A DNA stretch of 64,000 nucleotides, taken from assembly GCF_000313755.1 (NCBI RefSeq), contig NZ_AMZB01000081.1:23310-87309 (forward strand). Reading direction: 5' to 3'. Source of the stretch: Pseudomonas nitroreducens TX1 (GTDB taxonomy: Bacteria > Pseudomonadota > Gammaproteobacteria > Pseudomonadales > Pseudomonadaceae). This document shows positions 18,363 to 27,470 of this stretch, piece after piece. Both the position numbers and the translations under genes were made by a program. Position 1 is the first letter of the stretch, and every line of letters starts with the position of its first letter. The notes below the pieces were generated by a model. It searched no databases. It had not been told where the DNA came from and worked only from the letters and a program-made list of their open reading frames with translations.

Positions 18363-19426
18363 GACATTTCTCCTGCATTCAACACGTCGGCGGCTCGTTT
18401 GAGCAGCTTCTTCACCGGGGCGGCAAGGCCGAGCCGCGGCGGGGTGGCGAGGTTATACCAGAGCCAGTCGGCCTCGGCCACGGCGGGCGCTGCGTCCTCG
18501 ACGCGCACCAGCCAGGGCTCGATGGCCAGCTGGAAGTGGCTGAAGGTATGGGTCAGGCCGGGCAGTTCGCGGCGCTGGCCCAGGCGCAGGGCGTGGCGCT
18601 CGGCCAGCGGGTCGAGGGCTGCCAGGTCGTCCAGCTCGGGGAAGCTCCACAACCCGCCCCAGAGGCCCGTCGACGGGCGGCGATAGAGCAGGATGTCGCC
18701 CTCGCGGTTGGCCAGGATCGGCATCAGCGTGCGCTTCTGCGGTAGCGCTTTGCGCGGCTTGGGCACCGGGAAATCCCTCTCGCGGCCGAGCAGATGCGCG
18801 CGGCATCCCTGGCGCAGCGGGCACAGCAGGCAGCTCGGCTTGCTGCGGGTGCAGAGGGTGGCGCCCAGGTCCATCATCGCCTGGGTATAGTGGTTGACTC
18901 TCTCCCGCGGCGTGAAGCGCTCGGCGGCGTCCCACAGCTGCTTGGCCACTTTCGGTTCGCCCGGATAGCCGTTGCAGGCGAGATAGCGCGCCAGAACGCG
19001 CTTGACGTTGCCGTCGAGGATCGGCGCGCGCAGGCCCATGGCGATACTGGCAATGGCGCCAGCGGTGGAGCGGCCGATGCCGGGTAGTTCGGTGAGCTTT
19101 TCGACGTCGCGGGGGAACTCTCCGTGATACTGCTCCATTACCGTCTTCGCGGTCTTGTGCAGGTTACGGGCGCGGGTGTAATAGCCCAGGCCCGTCCACA
19201 GGTGCAGCACCTCGTCTTCCGGCGCGTTGGCGAGGTCGGCGACGGTCGGCAGTGCCGACATGAAGCGGTCGTAGTAGCCCATCACGGTGCTGACCTGGGT
19301 CTGCTGCAGCATGATCTCCGAGACCCACACCCGGTAGGGCGTGATGTTCTGCTGCCAGGGCAGGTCATGGCGGCCGTGCGTGTCGAACCAGTCGAGCACG
19401 GCCGAATTGAAGCTTTGCGGGGTCAC
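18359..19426 (-). CDS. mutY: Adenine DNA glycosylase MutY
   Basis: A 355-residue base-excision repair enzyme that removes adenine mispaired with 8-oxoguanine. The HhH-GPD domain carries catalytic E37 ([10 protein letters not shown]) and D138 ([13 protein letters not shown]), and the [4Fe-4S] ligands are C192, C199, C202 and C208 (C-x6-C-x2-C-x5-C). The C-terminal MutT-like domain that senses 8-oxoG is complete. The start is GTG at 19424-19426, overlapping the asmA stop (GTGA), so asmA-mutY-yggX looks like one operon. Confidence 0.95.
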   Translation of the reverse strand: MTPQSFNSAVLDWFDTHGRHDLPWQQNITPYRVWVSEIMLQQTQVSTVMGYYDRFMSALPTVADLANAPEDEVLHLWTGLGYYTRARNLHKTAKTVMEQYHGEFPRDVEKLTELPGIGRSTAGAIASIAMGLRAPILDGNVKRVLARYLACNGYPGEPKVAKQLWDAAERFTPRERVNHYTQAMMDLGATLCTRSKPSCLLCPLRQGCRAHLLGRERDFPVPKPRKALPQKRTLMPILANREGDILLYRRPSTGLWGGLWSFPELDDLAALDPLAERHALRLGQRRELPGLTHTFSHFQLAIEPWLVRVEDAAPAVAEADWLWYNLATPPRLGLAAPVKKLLKRAADVLNAGEMS

Positions 19427-21648
19427 TTCTTGAACAGCCCTTTGAGTGCGTCTTTGAGTTCGGGACTGACCTTGTCGCCGAGCTTCTCTTCGAGTTTCTG
19501 GTTCAGCCGGTCCCCGGCCAATCGTGCGGCGATCTTGCCAATGCCGTCCTTGTCCAGGCGGCAGGCCTTGGCCCCCAGCTCCAGCGGGCCACGGCAGCGC
19601 AGCGGCCATTCGATGCCGACGTAGCGCTTGTTCACTTCGCAAGCGGGGTCGGGCATGTCGCTCTTGTCGCCCTCGATGGTGACGCCGACGCGGTAGTCCA
19701 TGCCCAGCACGCGCAGGTCGAGGTCGCCGTCGCCCTTGACGGTGAGGCCGGGGATGCTGGCCTTGAGGTCCGGGTTGCTGGCCACGCCGTTCCTGAACAC
19801 CAGGTTGCCTTGCAACTCGCGGAACGGCGTGTCCTTGCCGCCATGCTCGGCGGTCAGCGACTTGCGGTTGAGCGTGGCGATGCCCTGGCACAGCTGCTGT
19901 TCGAGGTTGGCGTTGAGCAGCACGCCCTGGGTGAGGACGAAGCGCGCCGTGCCGTTGAGGTTGTCGATCCAGGCCTTTTGGCTGTTGCCCTGGGTGGTGA
20001 TATCGGCATCCAGGTCCAGCAGGCCCTTCACCGGCGGCTTCTGGCCCTGGGATTCGAGCAGGCGTTCCACCGGTACGTCGGCGATGTGCTTCTTCGCCTG
20101 CAGGGTCGGCACGTCCTGGCGCACATCGAGGGTGGCGGTAGCGTTGAACTTGCCGTCGTAGAGCTCGCCGCGCATATCGTCGAGATTGAGCAGGCCGCCT
20201 TGGCCGCGCAGCTTGAGCACGGCGTTGTCGATAGGCAGCTTGTCCAGGGTCAGCTGGCCGAGGTTCAGGCCGGCGTCCAGGTCCAGTGCGCGCAGGCGGG
20301 CGATGGGGAGCAGCGGAGCGTCGCTCCAGGCCTGCTGGGTCGGCTGGCTGGGCAGTGGGGTGTCGCCCTTGATGGCGTTCTGTTCGGTGCTGGCGACTTC
20401 CGCCTTGCGCGCGCTGTTGGTGGCTTCCTGGGCTTTCTTGACCTTGGCCGGCAGGTAGCGGTCGAGGTCGAGCTTGTCGCCCGAGAGCTGGGCGCGGATC
20501 GCCTGCTTGCCGAAGTCGGCGATGCCCAGGTTGCCGCTGAAGCTGGAGTCGTCCAGCTTCAGCTTGATGTCGCCCAGGGTCAGGCTGTTGCGGGTGCCGC
20601 TGACACGGGTGGCCAGCTCCAGCTTGGTCAAGGTGGCAGTGTCGGCCATTTCCGGCAGGGTCTGGCCGATGCCTTCGAGGAATTCACGCAGGTTGAACGG
20701 TGCCAGCGACAGGCCGCCGTCGAACTTGGGCTCCTTGTCCAGCTCGCGGGCCTTGATCTCGCCAAGGGCGCGAAGCTGGTTGACGGTGACCTTCAGGCCG
20801 TTCCATTCGGCGACCTGGGCAGCCTGGTCGAGCACCAGCTGGCCCTGGGCGCTGTAGTTGGCGGTCTTGCCCTGGAGCGGGTCGCCTGACACTTCGCCGG
20901 CGAGCTTGGCGTCTTCGAGCTGGTAGCGCTTGAGCGCGCGGTCGAAGCGCAGGTTGCCGGTCAGCTCGGTGCGGGCGCGGATCACCGGTTGGTTGGTGCC
21001 CAGGTAGGCGCTGAACTTGACTGGAATGTTGCTGCCTTCGCGGATTGCGCCGGTGGTCAGCTCGATGCCTTCGACGCTGTAGTTCCTGCCGCTCTGGGCG
21101 TCGGCGTAGTCGATGCGGGCGTTCTTCACGCTCAGGCTGTCGATGTCCAGCTTCATCGCCTGGTGGGGTTGCTGCGCGTCAGCCTTGGCCTGTTCGGTCG
21201 GTGCGGGCGCCGGTTGTTCGGGTGGCGTGCCGTTGGCCGGTTGGAGGGGCTTGCCGATGCTCTCCCAATTACCGACGCCGTTCTTGTCCTTGTTCAGCGA
21301 CAGGGTCAGGCCCTCGACGCGGATATCGCTCATCTGCACCTGCTTGCGCAGCAGCGGCAGCACGCGCACCGACATGGCCAGCAACTGCGCGTCGGCGAAT
21401 GGCTTGTCCGGCGCCTGCAGGCTCGCCACGCTGGTGTCGTGCAGCTCCAGGCCCAGCCAGGGGAACAGGCTCCAGCCGATGTCGCCCTTGAGGTTCAGCT
21501 CGAGGTTGGCCTTGTCCCGGGCGATCTGGCGGATCTCGTCCTTGTAGTCGTTCGGGTCGAAGAAATGGGTCAGCACGAAGCCGGCGGCGACGATGAGCAG
21601 CAGCAGGACCAGGGCAACGATGCCGATGATTTTGCCGAACGCTTTCAT
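19423..21648 (-). CDS. asmA: AsmA family protein
   Basis: A 741-residue envelope protein with an N-terminal membrane anchor (about 6-28) and a long periplasmic beta-rich body. The N-terminal AsmA domain shows DPNDYKDEIRQIARDKANLELNLKGDIGWSLFPWLGLELHD, and the C-terminal AsmA_2 part ends near [20 protein letters not shown]. Family members are linked to outer-membrane lipid transport and assembly. About 140 non-coding bases separate it from the panZ-like gene upstream. Confidence 0.92.
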   Translation of the reverse strand: MKAFGKIIGIVALVLLLLIVAAGFVLTHFFDPNDYKDEIRQIARDKANLELNLKGDIGWSLFPWLGLELHDTSVASLQAPDKPFADAQLLAMSVRVLPLLRKQVQMSDIRVEGLTLSLNKDKNGVGNWESIGKPLQPANGTPPEQPAPAPTEQAKADAQQPHQAMKLDIDSLSVKNARIDYADAQSGRNYSVEGIELTTGAIREGSNIPVKFSAYLGTNQPVIRARTELTGNLRFDRALKRYQLEDAKLAGEVSGDPLQGKTANYSAQGQLVLDQAAQVAEWNGLKVTVNQLRALGEIKARELDKEPKFDGGLSLAPFNLREFLEGIGQTLPEMADTATLTKLELATRVSGTRNSLTLGDIKLKLDDSSFSGNLGIADFGKQAIRAQLSGDKLDLDRYLPAKVKKAQEATNSARKAEVASTEQNAIKGDTPLPSQPTQQAWSDAPLLPIARLRALDLDAGLNLGQLTLDKLPIDNAVLKLRGQGGLLNLDDMRGELYDGKFNATATLDVRQDVPTLQAKKHIADVPVERLLESQGQKPPVKGLLDLDADITTQGNSQKAWIDNLNGTARFVLTQGVLLNANLEQQLCQGIATLNRKSLTAEHGGKDTPFRELQGNLVFRNGVASNPDLKASIPGLTVKGDGDLDLRVLGMDYRVGVTIEGDKSDMPDPACEVNKRYVGIEWPLRCRGPLELGAKACRLDKDGIGKIAARLAGDRLNQKLEEKLGDKVSPELKDALKGLFKK

Positions 21649-21788
21649 GGACGGGTCCTTGTTCAGGCGGCGGGTGGAGTAGCGAAGAAGTATACCAATG
21701 ACGCAGCGGCGCCCCAGCCGGAAAGGCGCAGGCCGGCACTGCGGGGTTTGAACGGGGACTTGGCGCGCGGTTCCCGAGGGGGCCGCGA

Positions 21789-22187
21789 TCAGGCCGTTTC
21801 CAGCGTCAGGCCCAGATGCTCGGCGAAGCGCATGGCTTCGGGCTGGTCATCCGGTGCGCTCAGGCGCAGTGCAGCGCCCTGCAGGATCGCCAGGCGCTGC
21901 ACTTCTTCCAGCAGCCGCCGGGCGACGCCGCGATTGCGTGTGAGCTGGCGCACGCAAAGTCGCGAAAGCCGCCAGCTGGAGCTGTCATGCTCGATCCAGG
22001 CGGCGCCCAGCAGACGGTCGTTGAAGCGCCCGGTAAACAGCCGGCCCTCGGCAAGCCCGCGGGTGACCAGCGCCTCGGCATCGGCGAAAGGCGCCAGCAA
22101 CCATTGCGGCGCGTCGGCGTAGATCTTCAACAGGTCCTGGCGGTCCTGGTCGCTGGGCTGGGTCAGGTGCTGGACGACGACGGGCAT
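21789..22187 (-). CDS. GNAT-fold protein resembling PanZ/PanM
   Basis: A 132-residue single-domain GNAT protein. The start region SDQDRQDLLKIYAD, the strand FTGRFNDRLLGAAWIE and VRQLTRNRGVARRLLEEVQRL line up well, from memory, with E. coli PanZ (SDQDRIDLQKI; RFNERLLAA; RREGVG-type acetyl-CoA loop). PanZ binds acetyl-CoA and promotes maturation of aspartate decarboxylase PanD, linking CoA level to beta-alanine synthesis. I chose the ATG at 22185-22187 because GAGGA lies at a proper distance. A plain acetyltransferase is the alternative. Confidence 0.7.
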   Translation of the reverse strand: MPVVVQHLTQPSDQDRQDLLKIYADAPQWLLAPFADAEALVTRGLAEGRLFTGRFNDRLLGAAWIEHDSSSWRLSRLCVRQLTRNRGVARRLLEEVQRLAILQGAALRLSAPDDQPEAMRFAEHLGLTLETA

Positions 22188-22274
22188 GGGCATTCCTCGA
22201 AAGGCGAGCTGCGCAGTGTAGGGCCATCGGCCGGTGCCGACCACCGCCCATAGCCGCGCGGCGCCCGGCGCGCC

Positions 22275-22298
22275 TATAATGCCGCCCCTTCTTATAAT
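22275..22298 (+). promoter_or_regulatory. Two tandem -10 boxes upstream of hisB
   Basis: Two perfect TATAAT hexamers lie 18 bases apart (22275-22280 and 22293-22298), 48 and 30 bases upstream of the hisB ATG. Neither has a clear -35 box, as is common in pseudomonads. No attenuator with His codons is visible in the short leader. Confidence 0.45.
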
Positions 22299-22327
22299 TA
22301 CGTGCAGTGTTAGCTGTGGAGCTGGTG

Positions 22328-22921
22328 ATGGCCGAACGCAAGGCATCCGTCGCGCGCGACACCCTGGAAACCCAGATCAAGGTTTCCATCGACCTGGATG
22401 GAACGGGCAAGGCCCGCTTCGATACCGGGGTTCCCTTCCTCGAGCACATGATGGACCAGATCGCCCGCCACGGCCTGATCGACCTGGACATCCAGTGCAA
22501 GGGCGACCTGCATATCGACGACCACCATACCGTCGAAGACATCGGCATCACCCTCGGCCAGGCCTTCGCCAAGGCCATCGGCGACAAGAAAGGCATCCGC
22601 CGCTACGGCCACGCCTACGTGCCGCTGGACGAGGCACTGTCGCGCGTGGTCATCGACTTCTCCGGCCGCCCCGGCCTGCAGATGCACGTGCCGTTCACCC
22701 GCGCCAGCGTTGGTGGCTTCGATGTGGACCTGTTCATGGAGTTCTTCCAGGGCTTCGTCAACCACGCCAACGTCACCCTGCACATCGACAACCTGCGTGG
22801 GCACAACACCCACCACCAGATCGAGACCGTGTTCAAGGCCTTCGGCCGCGCGCTGCGCATGGCCATCGAGCTGGATGAGCGCATGGCCGGCCAGATGCCG
22901 TCCACCAAAGGGTGCCTGTGA
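22328..22921 (+). CDS. hisB: Imidazoleglycerol-phosphate dehydratase
   Basis: Seventh-step enzyme of histidine synthesis, dehydrating imidazole glycerol phosphate to imidazole acetol phosphate. This is the monofunctional 197-residue form, without a HisN phosphatase domain. Metal-binding motifs [10 protein letters not shown] and GHNTHHQIE are present. I set the start at 22328 because GGAG lies six bases upstream. The stop overlaps the hisH start as TGATG. Confidence 0.96.
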   Translation: MAERKASVARDTLETQIKVSIDLDGTGKARFDTGVPFLEHMMDQIARHGLIDLDIQCKGDLHIDDHHTVEDIGITLGQAFAKAIGDKKGIRRYGHAYVPLDEALSRVVIDFSGRPGLQMHVPFTRASVGGFDVDLFMEFFQGFVNHANVTLHIDNLRGHNTHHQIETVFKAFGRALRMAIELDERMAGQMPSTKGCL

Positions 22922-23559
22922 TGCAGACGGTAGCCGTCATCGACTACGGCATGGGCAACCTGCACTCGGTGTCCAAGGCGCTGGAGCGCGTGGGCGCCGG
23001 TCGCGTGCTGGTGACCAGCGACGCCAACGTGATCCGCGAGGCGGACCGGGTGGTGTTCCCCGGCGTCGGCGCGATCCGCGACTGCATGGCCGAGATCAAG
23101 CGCCTGGGCTTCGACAGCCTGGTGCGCGAGGTCAGCCAGGACCGCCCGTTCCTCGGCATCTGCGTCGGCATGCAGGCGCTGCTGGAGCACAGCGAAGAGA
23201 ACGACGGCGTCGATTGCATCGGCCTGTTCCCCGGCCAGGTGCGCTTCTTCGGCAAGGACCTGCATGAGGACGGCGAGCACCTGAAAGTGCCGCACATGGG
23301 CTGGAACGAAGTGGCACAGAGCGTGGATCACCCGCTGTGGCACGACATCCCGGACCGCGCGCGCTTCTATTTCGTGCACAGCTACTACATCCAGGCGGGC
23401 AACCCGCGCCAGGTGGTTGGTCGCGGCCATTACGGCGTCGACTTTGCCGCCGCGCTGGCCGATGGCTCGCGCTTCGCCGTGCAGTTCCACCCGGAGAAGA
23501 GCCACACCCACGGCCTGCAGTTGCTGCAGAACTTCGCCGCCTGGGACGGGCGCTGGTAA
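22921..23559 (+). CDS. hisH: Imidazole glycerol phosphate synthase, glutamine amidotransferase subunit
   Basis: A 212-residue class I amidotransferase that releases ammonia from glutamine and passes it to HisF. The nucleophile is C81 in LGICVGMQ, and the His-Glu partners lie in QFHPEKS near the C-terminus. The start overlaps the hisB stop (TGATG). Its partner subunit HisF is encoded about 1.2 kb downstream in the same direction. Confidence 0.96.
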   Translation: MQTVAVIDYGMGNLHSVSKALERVGAGRVLVTSDANVIREADRVVFPGVGAIRDCMAEIKRLGFDSLVREVSQDRPFLGICVGMQALLEHSEENDGVDCIGLFPGQVRFFGKDLHEDGEHLKVPHMGWNEVAQSVDHPLWHDIPDRARFYFVHSYYIQAGNPRQVVGRGHYGVDFAAALADGSRFAVQFHPEKSHTHGLQLLQNFAAWDGRW

Positions 23560-23562
23560 GCC

Positions 23563-23823
23563 ATGGCCCGCCAGAAGGACAAGCCCGCGATCCTCGAACT
23601 CGACGGCGCCCAGCGCCAGAGTGCGGCGCGGGCGATCCAGCGTTTCCTCGAAGATCGCTTCGAGCTGGATATCGGTTCCTTCGAGGCCGACGAGGCGCTG
23701 GACTTCTTCCTGCGCGAGTTCGGCCCGCTGTTCTACAACAAGGCGATCTTCGACGTGCAATCTCACCTGAAAGACCGGTTCGAGAGCATCGAAAGCGACT
23801 TGTGGGCGCTCGAGAAGAGCTGA
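23563..23823 (+). CDS. DUF2164 family small protein
   Basis: An 86-residue soluble protein starting three bases after hisH. Features are the helical [44 protein letters not shown], which matches the DUF2164 family pattern. Function is unknown. It has no signal peptide or membrane segment. Its tight placement between hisH and hisA means it is almost certainly co-transcribed with the histidine genes. Confidence 0.85.
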   Translation: MARQKDKPAILELDGAQRQSAARAIQRFLEDRFELDIGSFEADEALDFFLREFGPLFYNKAIFDVQSHLKDRFESIESDLWALEKS

Positions 23824-23863
23824 CCCGACCCCATTCATCTTTGGATTCGAGCAGGTTCAACCC

Positions 23864-24601
23864 ATGCTGATCATCCCCGCAATCGATCTGAAAGACGGCG
23901 CCTGCGTGCGCCTGCGCCAGGGCCTGATGGAGGACGCCACGGTGTTCTCCGACGACCCGGTGTCCATGGCCGCCAAATGGGTGGAGGGCGGTTGCCGCCG
24001 TCTGCACCTGGTGGACCTGAACGGCGCCTTCGAAGGCAAGCCGGTCAACGGTGAAGTGGTCACCGCCATCGCCAGGCGCTACCCGAACCTGCCGATCCAG
24101 ATCGGCGGCGGTATCCGCTCGCTGGAAACCATCGAGCACTACGTGCGCGCCGGCGTCAGCTACGTGATCATCGGCACCAAGGCAGTGAAGCAGCCGGAAT
24201 TTGTCGGCGAAGCCTGCAAGGCATTCCCGGGCAAGGTCATCGTTGGCCTGGACGCGAAAGACGGCTTCGTCGCCACCGACGGCTGGGCCGAAGTGAGCGA
24301 AGTGCAGGTAATCGACCTGGCCAAGCGCTTCGAGGCCGACGGCGTCTCCGCCATCGTCTACACCGACATTTCCAAGGACGGCATGATGCAGGGCTGCAAC
24401 GTCGAAGCCACCGCCGCCCTGGCCAACGCCACGCGCATCCCGGTGATCGCTTCGGGTGGCATCCACAACCTGGGTGATATCCAGAAGCTGCTGGATGCCC
24501 GCACCCCTGGCATCGTCGGCGCCATCACCGGCCGCGCGATCTACGAAGGCACCCTGGACGTCGCCGAGGCCCAGGCACTGTGCGACAGCTTCCAAGGCTG
24601 A
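23864..24601 (+). CDS. hisA: ProFAR isomerase
   Basis: A 245-residue (beta-alpha)8 barrel enzyme that isomerises ProFAR to PRFAR in histidine synthesis. The catalytic aspartates D8 (PAIDLKDG) and D130 (GLDAKDG) are in place and the phosphate-binding loops IGGGIRS and ASGGI are present. It lies 40 bases after the DUF2164 gene. Confidence 0.96.
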   Translation: MLIIPAIDLKDGACVRLRQGLMEDATVFSDDPVSMAAKWVEGGCRRLHLVDLNGAFEGKPVNGEVVTAIARRYPNLPIQIGGGIRSLETIEHYVRAGVSYVIIGTKAVKQPEFVGEACKAFPGKVIVGLDAKDGFVATDGWAEVSEVQVIDLAKRFEADGVSAIVYTDISKDGMMQGCNVEATAALANATRIPVIASGGIHNLGDIQKLLDARTPGIVGAITGRAIYEGTLDVAEAQALCDSFQG

Positions 24602-24713
24602 TCTGAACGCAGGCTGGGTAAGCCGCAATGCGGCGTAACCCGGCGATGAGGACCTGGGGTGGTTCGGCAGCATGGGTATCGCTGCGCTCCACCCATCCTA
24701 CGAGAGCATTGCT
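24602..24713. repeat. Intergenic repeat-like segment between hisA and hisF
   Basis: The 112-base gap holds an imperfect inverted pair around GGTAAGCCGCAATGCGGCGTAACCC (written here in two parts: GGTAAGCCGC and GCGGCGTAACC) and the stretch GGGTATCGCTGCGCTCCACC. From memory, both patterns recur between genes in pseudomonad chromosomes. Only one copy is in this window, so the repeat status rests on recall. Confidence 0.45.
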
Positions 24714-25484
24714 ATGGCACTGGCTAAACGCATCATCCCCTGCCTCGACGTGGACAATGGCCGCGTGGTGAAGGGCGTCAAGTTCGAGAACATCCGCGAC
24801 GCCGGCGACCCGGTGGAAATCGCCCGCCGCTACGACGAGCAGGGCGCGGACGAGATCACCTTCCTCGACATCACCGCCAGCGTCGATGGCCGCGACACCA
24901 CCCTGCATACCGTCGAGCGCATGGCCAGCCAGGTGTTCATCCCGCTGACCGTGGGCGGCGGCGTCAGGACGGTGCAGGACATTCGCAACCTGCTCAATGC
25001 CGGTGCGGACAAGGTCTCGATCAACACCGCCGCGGTATTCACCCCGGAATTCGTCGGCGAAGCCGCCGCGCGTTTCGGCTCGCAGTGCATCGTGGTCGCC
25101 ATCGACGCCAAGAAAGTGTCGGGTCCCGGCGAAGCCCCGCGCTGGGAAATCTTCACCCACGGCGGCCGCAAGCCCACCGGGCTCGATGCGGTGGAGTGGG
25201 CGAAGAAGATGGAAGGCCTGGGCGCCGGTGAAATCCTCCTGACCAGCATGGACCAGGACGGCGTGAAGAGCGGCTACGACCTGGGCGTCACCCGCGCCAT
25301 CAGCGAGGCGGTGGGCGTACCGGTGATCGCTTCCGGCGGCGTCGGCAACTTGGAGCACCTGGCTGCCGGCATCATCGAAGGCAAGGCTGACGCGGTCCTC
25401 GCGGCGAGCATCTTCCACTTCGGCGAGTACAGCGTGCCGGAAGCCAAGGCCTACCTGGCCAGCCGCGGCATCGTCGTGCGCTGA
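24714..25484 (+). CDS. hisF: Imidazole glycerol phosphate synthase, cyclase subunit
   Basis: A 256-residue (beta-alpha)8 barrel that joins PRFAR with ammonia from HisH, giving imidazole glycerol phosphate and AICAR. Catalytic aspartates are D12 (IPCLDVDNG) and D131 (VVAIDAKK); phosphate loops GGGVRT and ASGGVGN are present. I chose ATG at 24714, the usual HisF N-terminus [10 protein letters not shown]. Confidence 0.96.
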   Translation: MALAKRIIPCLDVDNGRVVKGVKFENIRDAGDPVEIARRYDEQGADEITFLDITASVDGRDTTLHTVERMASQVFIPLTVGGGVRTVQDIRNLLNAGADKVSINTAAVFTPEFVGEAAARFGSQCIVVAIDAKKVSGPGEAPRWEIFTHGGRKPTGLDAVEWAKKMEGLGAGEILLTSMDQDGVKSGYDLGVTRAISEAVGVPVIASGGVGNLEHLAAGIIEGKADAVLAASIFHFGEYSVPEAKAYLASRGIVVR

Positions 25485-25492
25485 TTCCCTTC

Positions 25493-25515
25493 CGGGCCGG
25501 GGTTCTCCCGGCCCG
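25493..25515 (+). terminator. Strong hairpin after hisF, weak terminator candidate
   Basis: A nine-base-pair stem CGGGCCGGG/CCCGGCCCG starts eight bases after the hisF stop. No T-tract follows, so intrinsic termination is uncertain. It may mark the end of the his transcript with Rho. Confidence 0.4.
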
Positions 25516-25714
25516 ATGGCTCGATGCTGGGCCGTCCTTCTCCTGCGTCCTGTGGCCGCATCCCCTTCCTGCGCACGAAGCTTGCTAGCCAAAGGTTTCA
25601 GTCAAGGTAATGGCGGTTTCATGTCCCATTGCCACATTCATAGGGTTTATTGGCGTCAATTCTCCGAGTAAGCTCTGCGGCTTCTCAGAAATGTCATACG
25701 CAGGAAATATCTCG

Positions 25715-26473
25715 ATGCTGAAGCGCATTCTGCTCGCATGGCTAGGCTGCGGCCTGCTTCTGGCCAGCGCGGCAAGGGCTGAAACGGACTCTTCGGACTA
25801 CAGCGTGGTGCTGCTCACCGAGAACTTTCCCCCTTACAACATGGCCATCAACGGCAAGAACTTCGCCCAGGAAGACAGCATCGACGGCATCGCCGTGGAT
25901 ATCGTCAAGGAAATGTTCAAGCGTGCCGGTGTGCAGTACAGCCTGACCCTGCGCTTCCCCTGGGATCGCATCTACAAGCTGGCGCTGGAGAAGCCCGGCT
26001 ACGGCGTATTCGTCACCGCCCGCCTGCCCGAGCGCGAAAGCCAGTTCAAGTGGGTCGGCCCGATCGGTCCGGACGACTGGGTCCTGCTGGCCAAGGCCGA
26101 CAGCAAGATCACCCTGAACAACCTGGACGAAGCCAAGAAGTACCGCGTCGGTGCCTACAAGGGCGACGCCATGGCGAACTACCTGACCGAGCACGGCTTC
26201 GAGCCGGTGCTGGCGCTGCGCGACCAGGAGAACGCCGGAAAGCTGCAGGAAGGCTCGATCGACCTGTGGGCCAGCGGTGACCCGGCGGGCCGCTACCTGG
26301 CCAAGCAGGTGGGTGTCACCGGCCTGAAGACCGTGCTGCGCTTCAACAGCGACCAGCTGTTCCTCGCGCTGAATCGCGAGACCCCCGACGCCGTGGTGCA
26401 GAAGCTGCAGGCGGCGCTGGACAAGATGCGCGCCGAAGGTTTCGTCGACGACGTGCTCAACAGTTACCTGTAA
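25715..26473 (+). CDS. Periplasmic amino-acid-binding-like protein, first of a tandem pair
   Basis: A 252-residue secreted protein of the SBP_bac_3 family with a signal peptide ending near ASAARAE (about residue 21). The mature part carries LLTENFPPYNMAINGKNFAQEDSIDGIAVDIVKEMFKRAGVQYSLTLRFPWDRIYKLAL, a ligand-binding layout. No permease or ATPase is adjacent, so it may be an orphan receptor. AGGA lies nine bases before the chosen ATG. It closely resembles its downstream neighbour, so the two arose by tandem duplication. Confidence 0.88.
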   Translation: MLKRILLAWLGCGLLLASAARAETDSSDYSVVLLTENFPPYNMAINGKNFAQEDSIDGIAVDIVKEMFKRAGVQYSLTLRFPWDRIYKLALEKPGYGVFVTARLPERESQFKWVGPIGPDDWVLLAKADSKITLNNLDEAKKYRVGAYKGDAMANYLTEHGFEPVLALRDQENAGKLQEGSIDLWASGDPAGRYLAKQVGVTGLKTVLRFNSDQLFLALNRETPDAVVQKLQAALDKMRAEGFVDDVLNSYL

Positions 26474-26480
26474 TACCCGA

Positions 26481-26535
26481 AGGCCGGCCACTCGCCGGTC
26501 TTTGTGTTTGGCGCCGACATCCCTCGGCGCCGGTT
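26481..26535 (+). terminator. Two stacked hairpins between the tandem binding-protein genes
   Basis: CCGGC-x5-GCCGG followed by TCTTTGTGTTT (about 26484-26508) and then GGCGCCGA-x6-TCGGCGCC followed by GGTTTT (26511-26535) lie within 60 bases of the first gene's stop. Both are plausible intrinsic terminators, so the second paralogue probably has its own promoter. Confidence 0.55.
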
Positions 26536-26619
26536 TTGCCACGGAAGGCAGACGAGCGAAGTATTCCGTCCCCTCTGCAGGGATGCCGCAAGCCCAATAA
26601 CGATAACCAAGCGAGCGGT

Positions 26620-27381
26620 ATGACCATGCTGAAAGTCCTGATCAAGACCCTGGTCCTGGGTCTGTTGCTGGGGGCCGCCACGGCCCGCGCCGAGTTGCCC
26701 GCCGATTACAAGATGGTGCTGCTCACCGAGAACTTCCCGCCCTTCAACATGGCGGTGGACGACAAGAACTTCGCCCGCGACGACGGGATCGACGGCATCA
26801 GCACGGATATCGTCCGCGAGATGTTCAAGCGCGCCGGCATCCAGTACAGCCTGAGCCTGCGCTTCCCCTGGGATCGCCTGTACAAGCTGGCGCTGGACAA
26901 GCCCGACTATGGATTGTTCTCCACCACCTACACCCCTGAACGCGTGCCGCTGTTCAAGTGGGTCGGGCCGATCGCCAAGACCCACTGGGTGCTGCTCGCA
27001 CCGCCAGGCAGCTCGATCAAGGTGAAGGACCTCAAGGACGCCGCCAAGTACAAGCTCGGCGCCTACAAGAACGACGCCGTCAGCCAGAACCTGGAAAGCC
27101 AGGGCATTGCGGTGGTCAACGCGCTGCGCGACCAGGAAAACGTCAAGAAGCTGACCACCGGCGAGATCGACCTGTGGGCCACCACCGACCCGGTGGGCCG
27201 CTACCTGGCCAAGCAGGAAGGCGTGTCCGGCCTGCAGACCGTGCTGCGCTTCAACGAGGCCCAGCTGTACCTGGCAATCAACAAGGACACCCCCGACGAG
27301 GTGGTGGCGAAGCTGCAGAAGGCGCTGGACGAGATGCGCGCCGAGGGTTTCGTCGAGCAGGCGACGAATAACTATTTGTAA
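26620..27381 (+). CDS. Periplasmic amino-acid-binding-like protein, second of a tandem pair
   Basis: A 253-residue SBP_bac_3 family protein with signal peptide ending near ATARAE. It shares long stretches with the upstream gene (VLLTENFPPFNMAV, FARDDGIDGIS, RFPWDRLYKLALDKP, GRYLAKQ, GLQTVLRFN) and the same C-terminal EMRAEGFVEQATNNYL form. Key differences fall in the middle (LFSTTYTPERVPLFK against VFVTARLPERESQFK), a region that can alter ligand choice. No transporter partner is nearby. Confidence 0.87.
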   Translation: MTMLKVLIKTLVLGLLLGAATARAELPADYKMVLLTENFPPFNMAVDDKNFARDDGIDGISTDIVREMFKRAGIQYSLSLRFPWDRLYKLALDKPDYGLFSTTYTPERVPLFKWVGPIAKTHWVLLAPPGSSIKVKDLKDAAKYKLGAYKNDAVSQNLESQGIAVVNALRDQENVKKLTTGEIDLWATTDPVGRYLAKQEGVSGLQTVLRFNEAQLYLAINKDTPDEVVAKLQKALDEMRAEGFVEQATNNYL

Positions 27382-27403
27382 GCAGCGCCTCCCCCGATGG
27401 GCC

Positions 27404-27425
27404 CCCTCTCCCTTCAGGGAGAGGG
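27404..27425. repeat. CCCTCTCCC-N4-GGGAGAGGG hairpin repeat, solitary copy
   Basis: A nine-base-pair perfect hairpin with loop TTCA lies between two convergent genes. The same hairpin recurs at 35802-35823, 35873-35894 and 61060-61081. It could also work as a bidirectional terminator, but no T-tract follows. Confidence 0.75.
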
Positions 27426-27470
27426 AGCTATCCGCGCGAGGCCCAGGTTCGGCACCCGCCGGCTGCTGAA

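Noticed and set aside
22301..22327. A histidine attenuator leader before hisB
   Set aside because: The leader is too short and has no run of His codons or competing hairpins.
27404..27425. The CCCTCTCCC hairpin as an ordinary terminator
   Set aside because: No T-tract on either side and several copies in the window; repeat is the better call, though it may still affect transcript ends.
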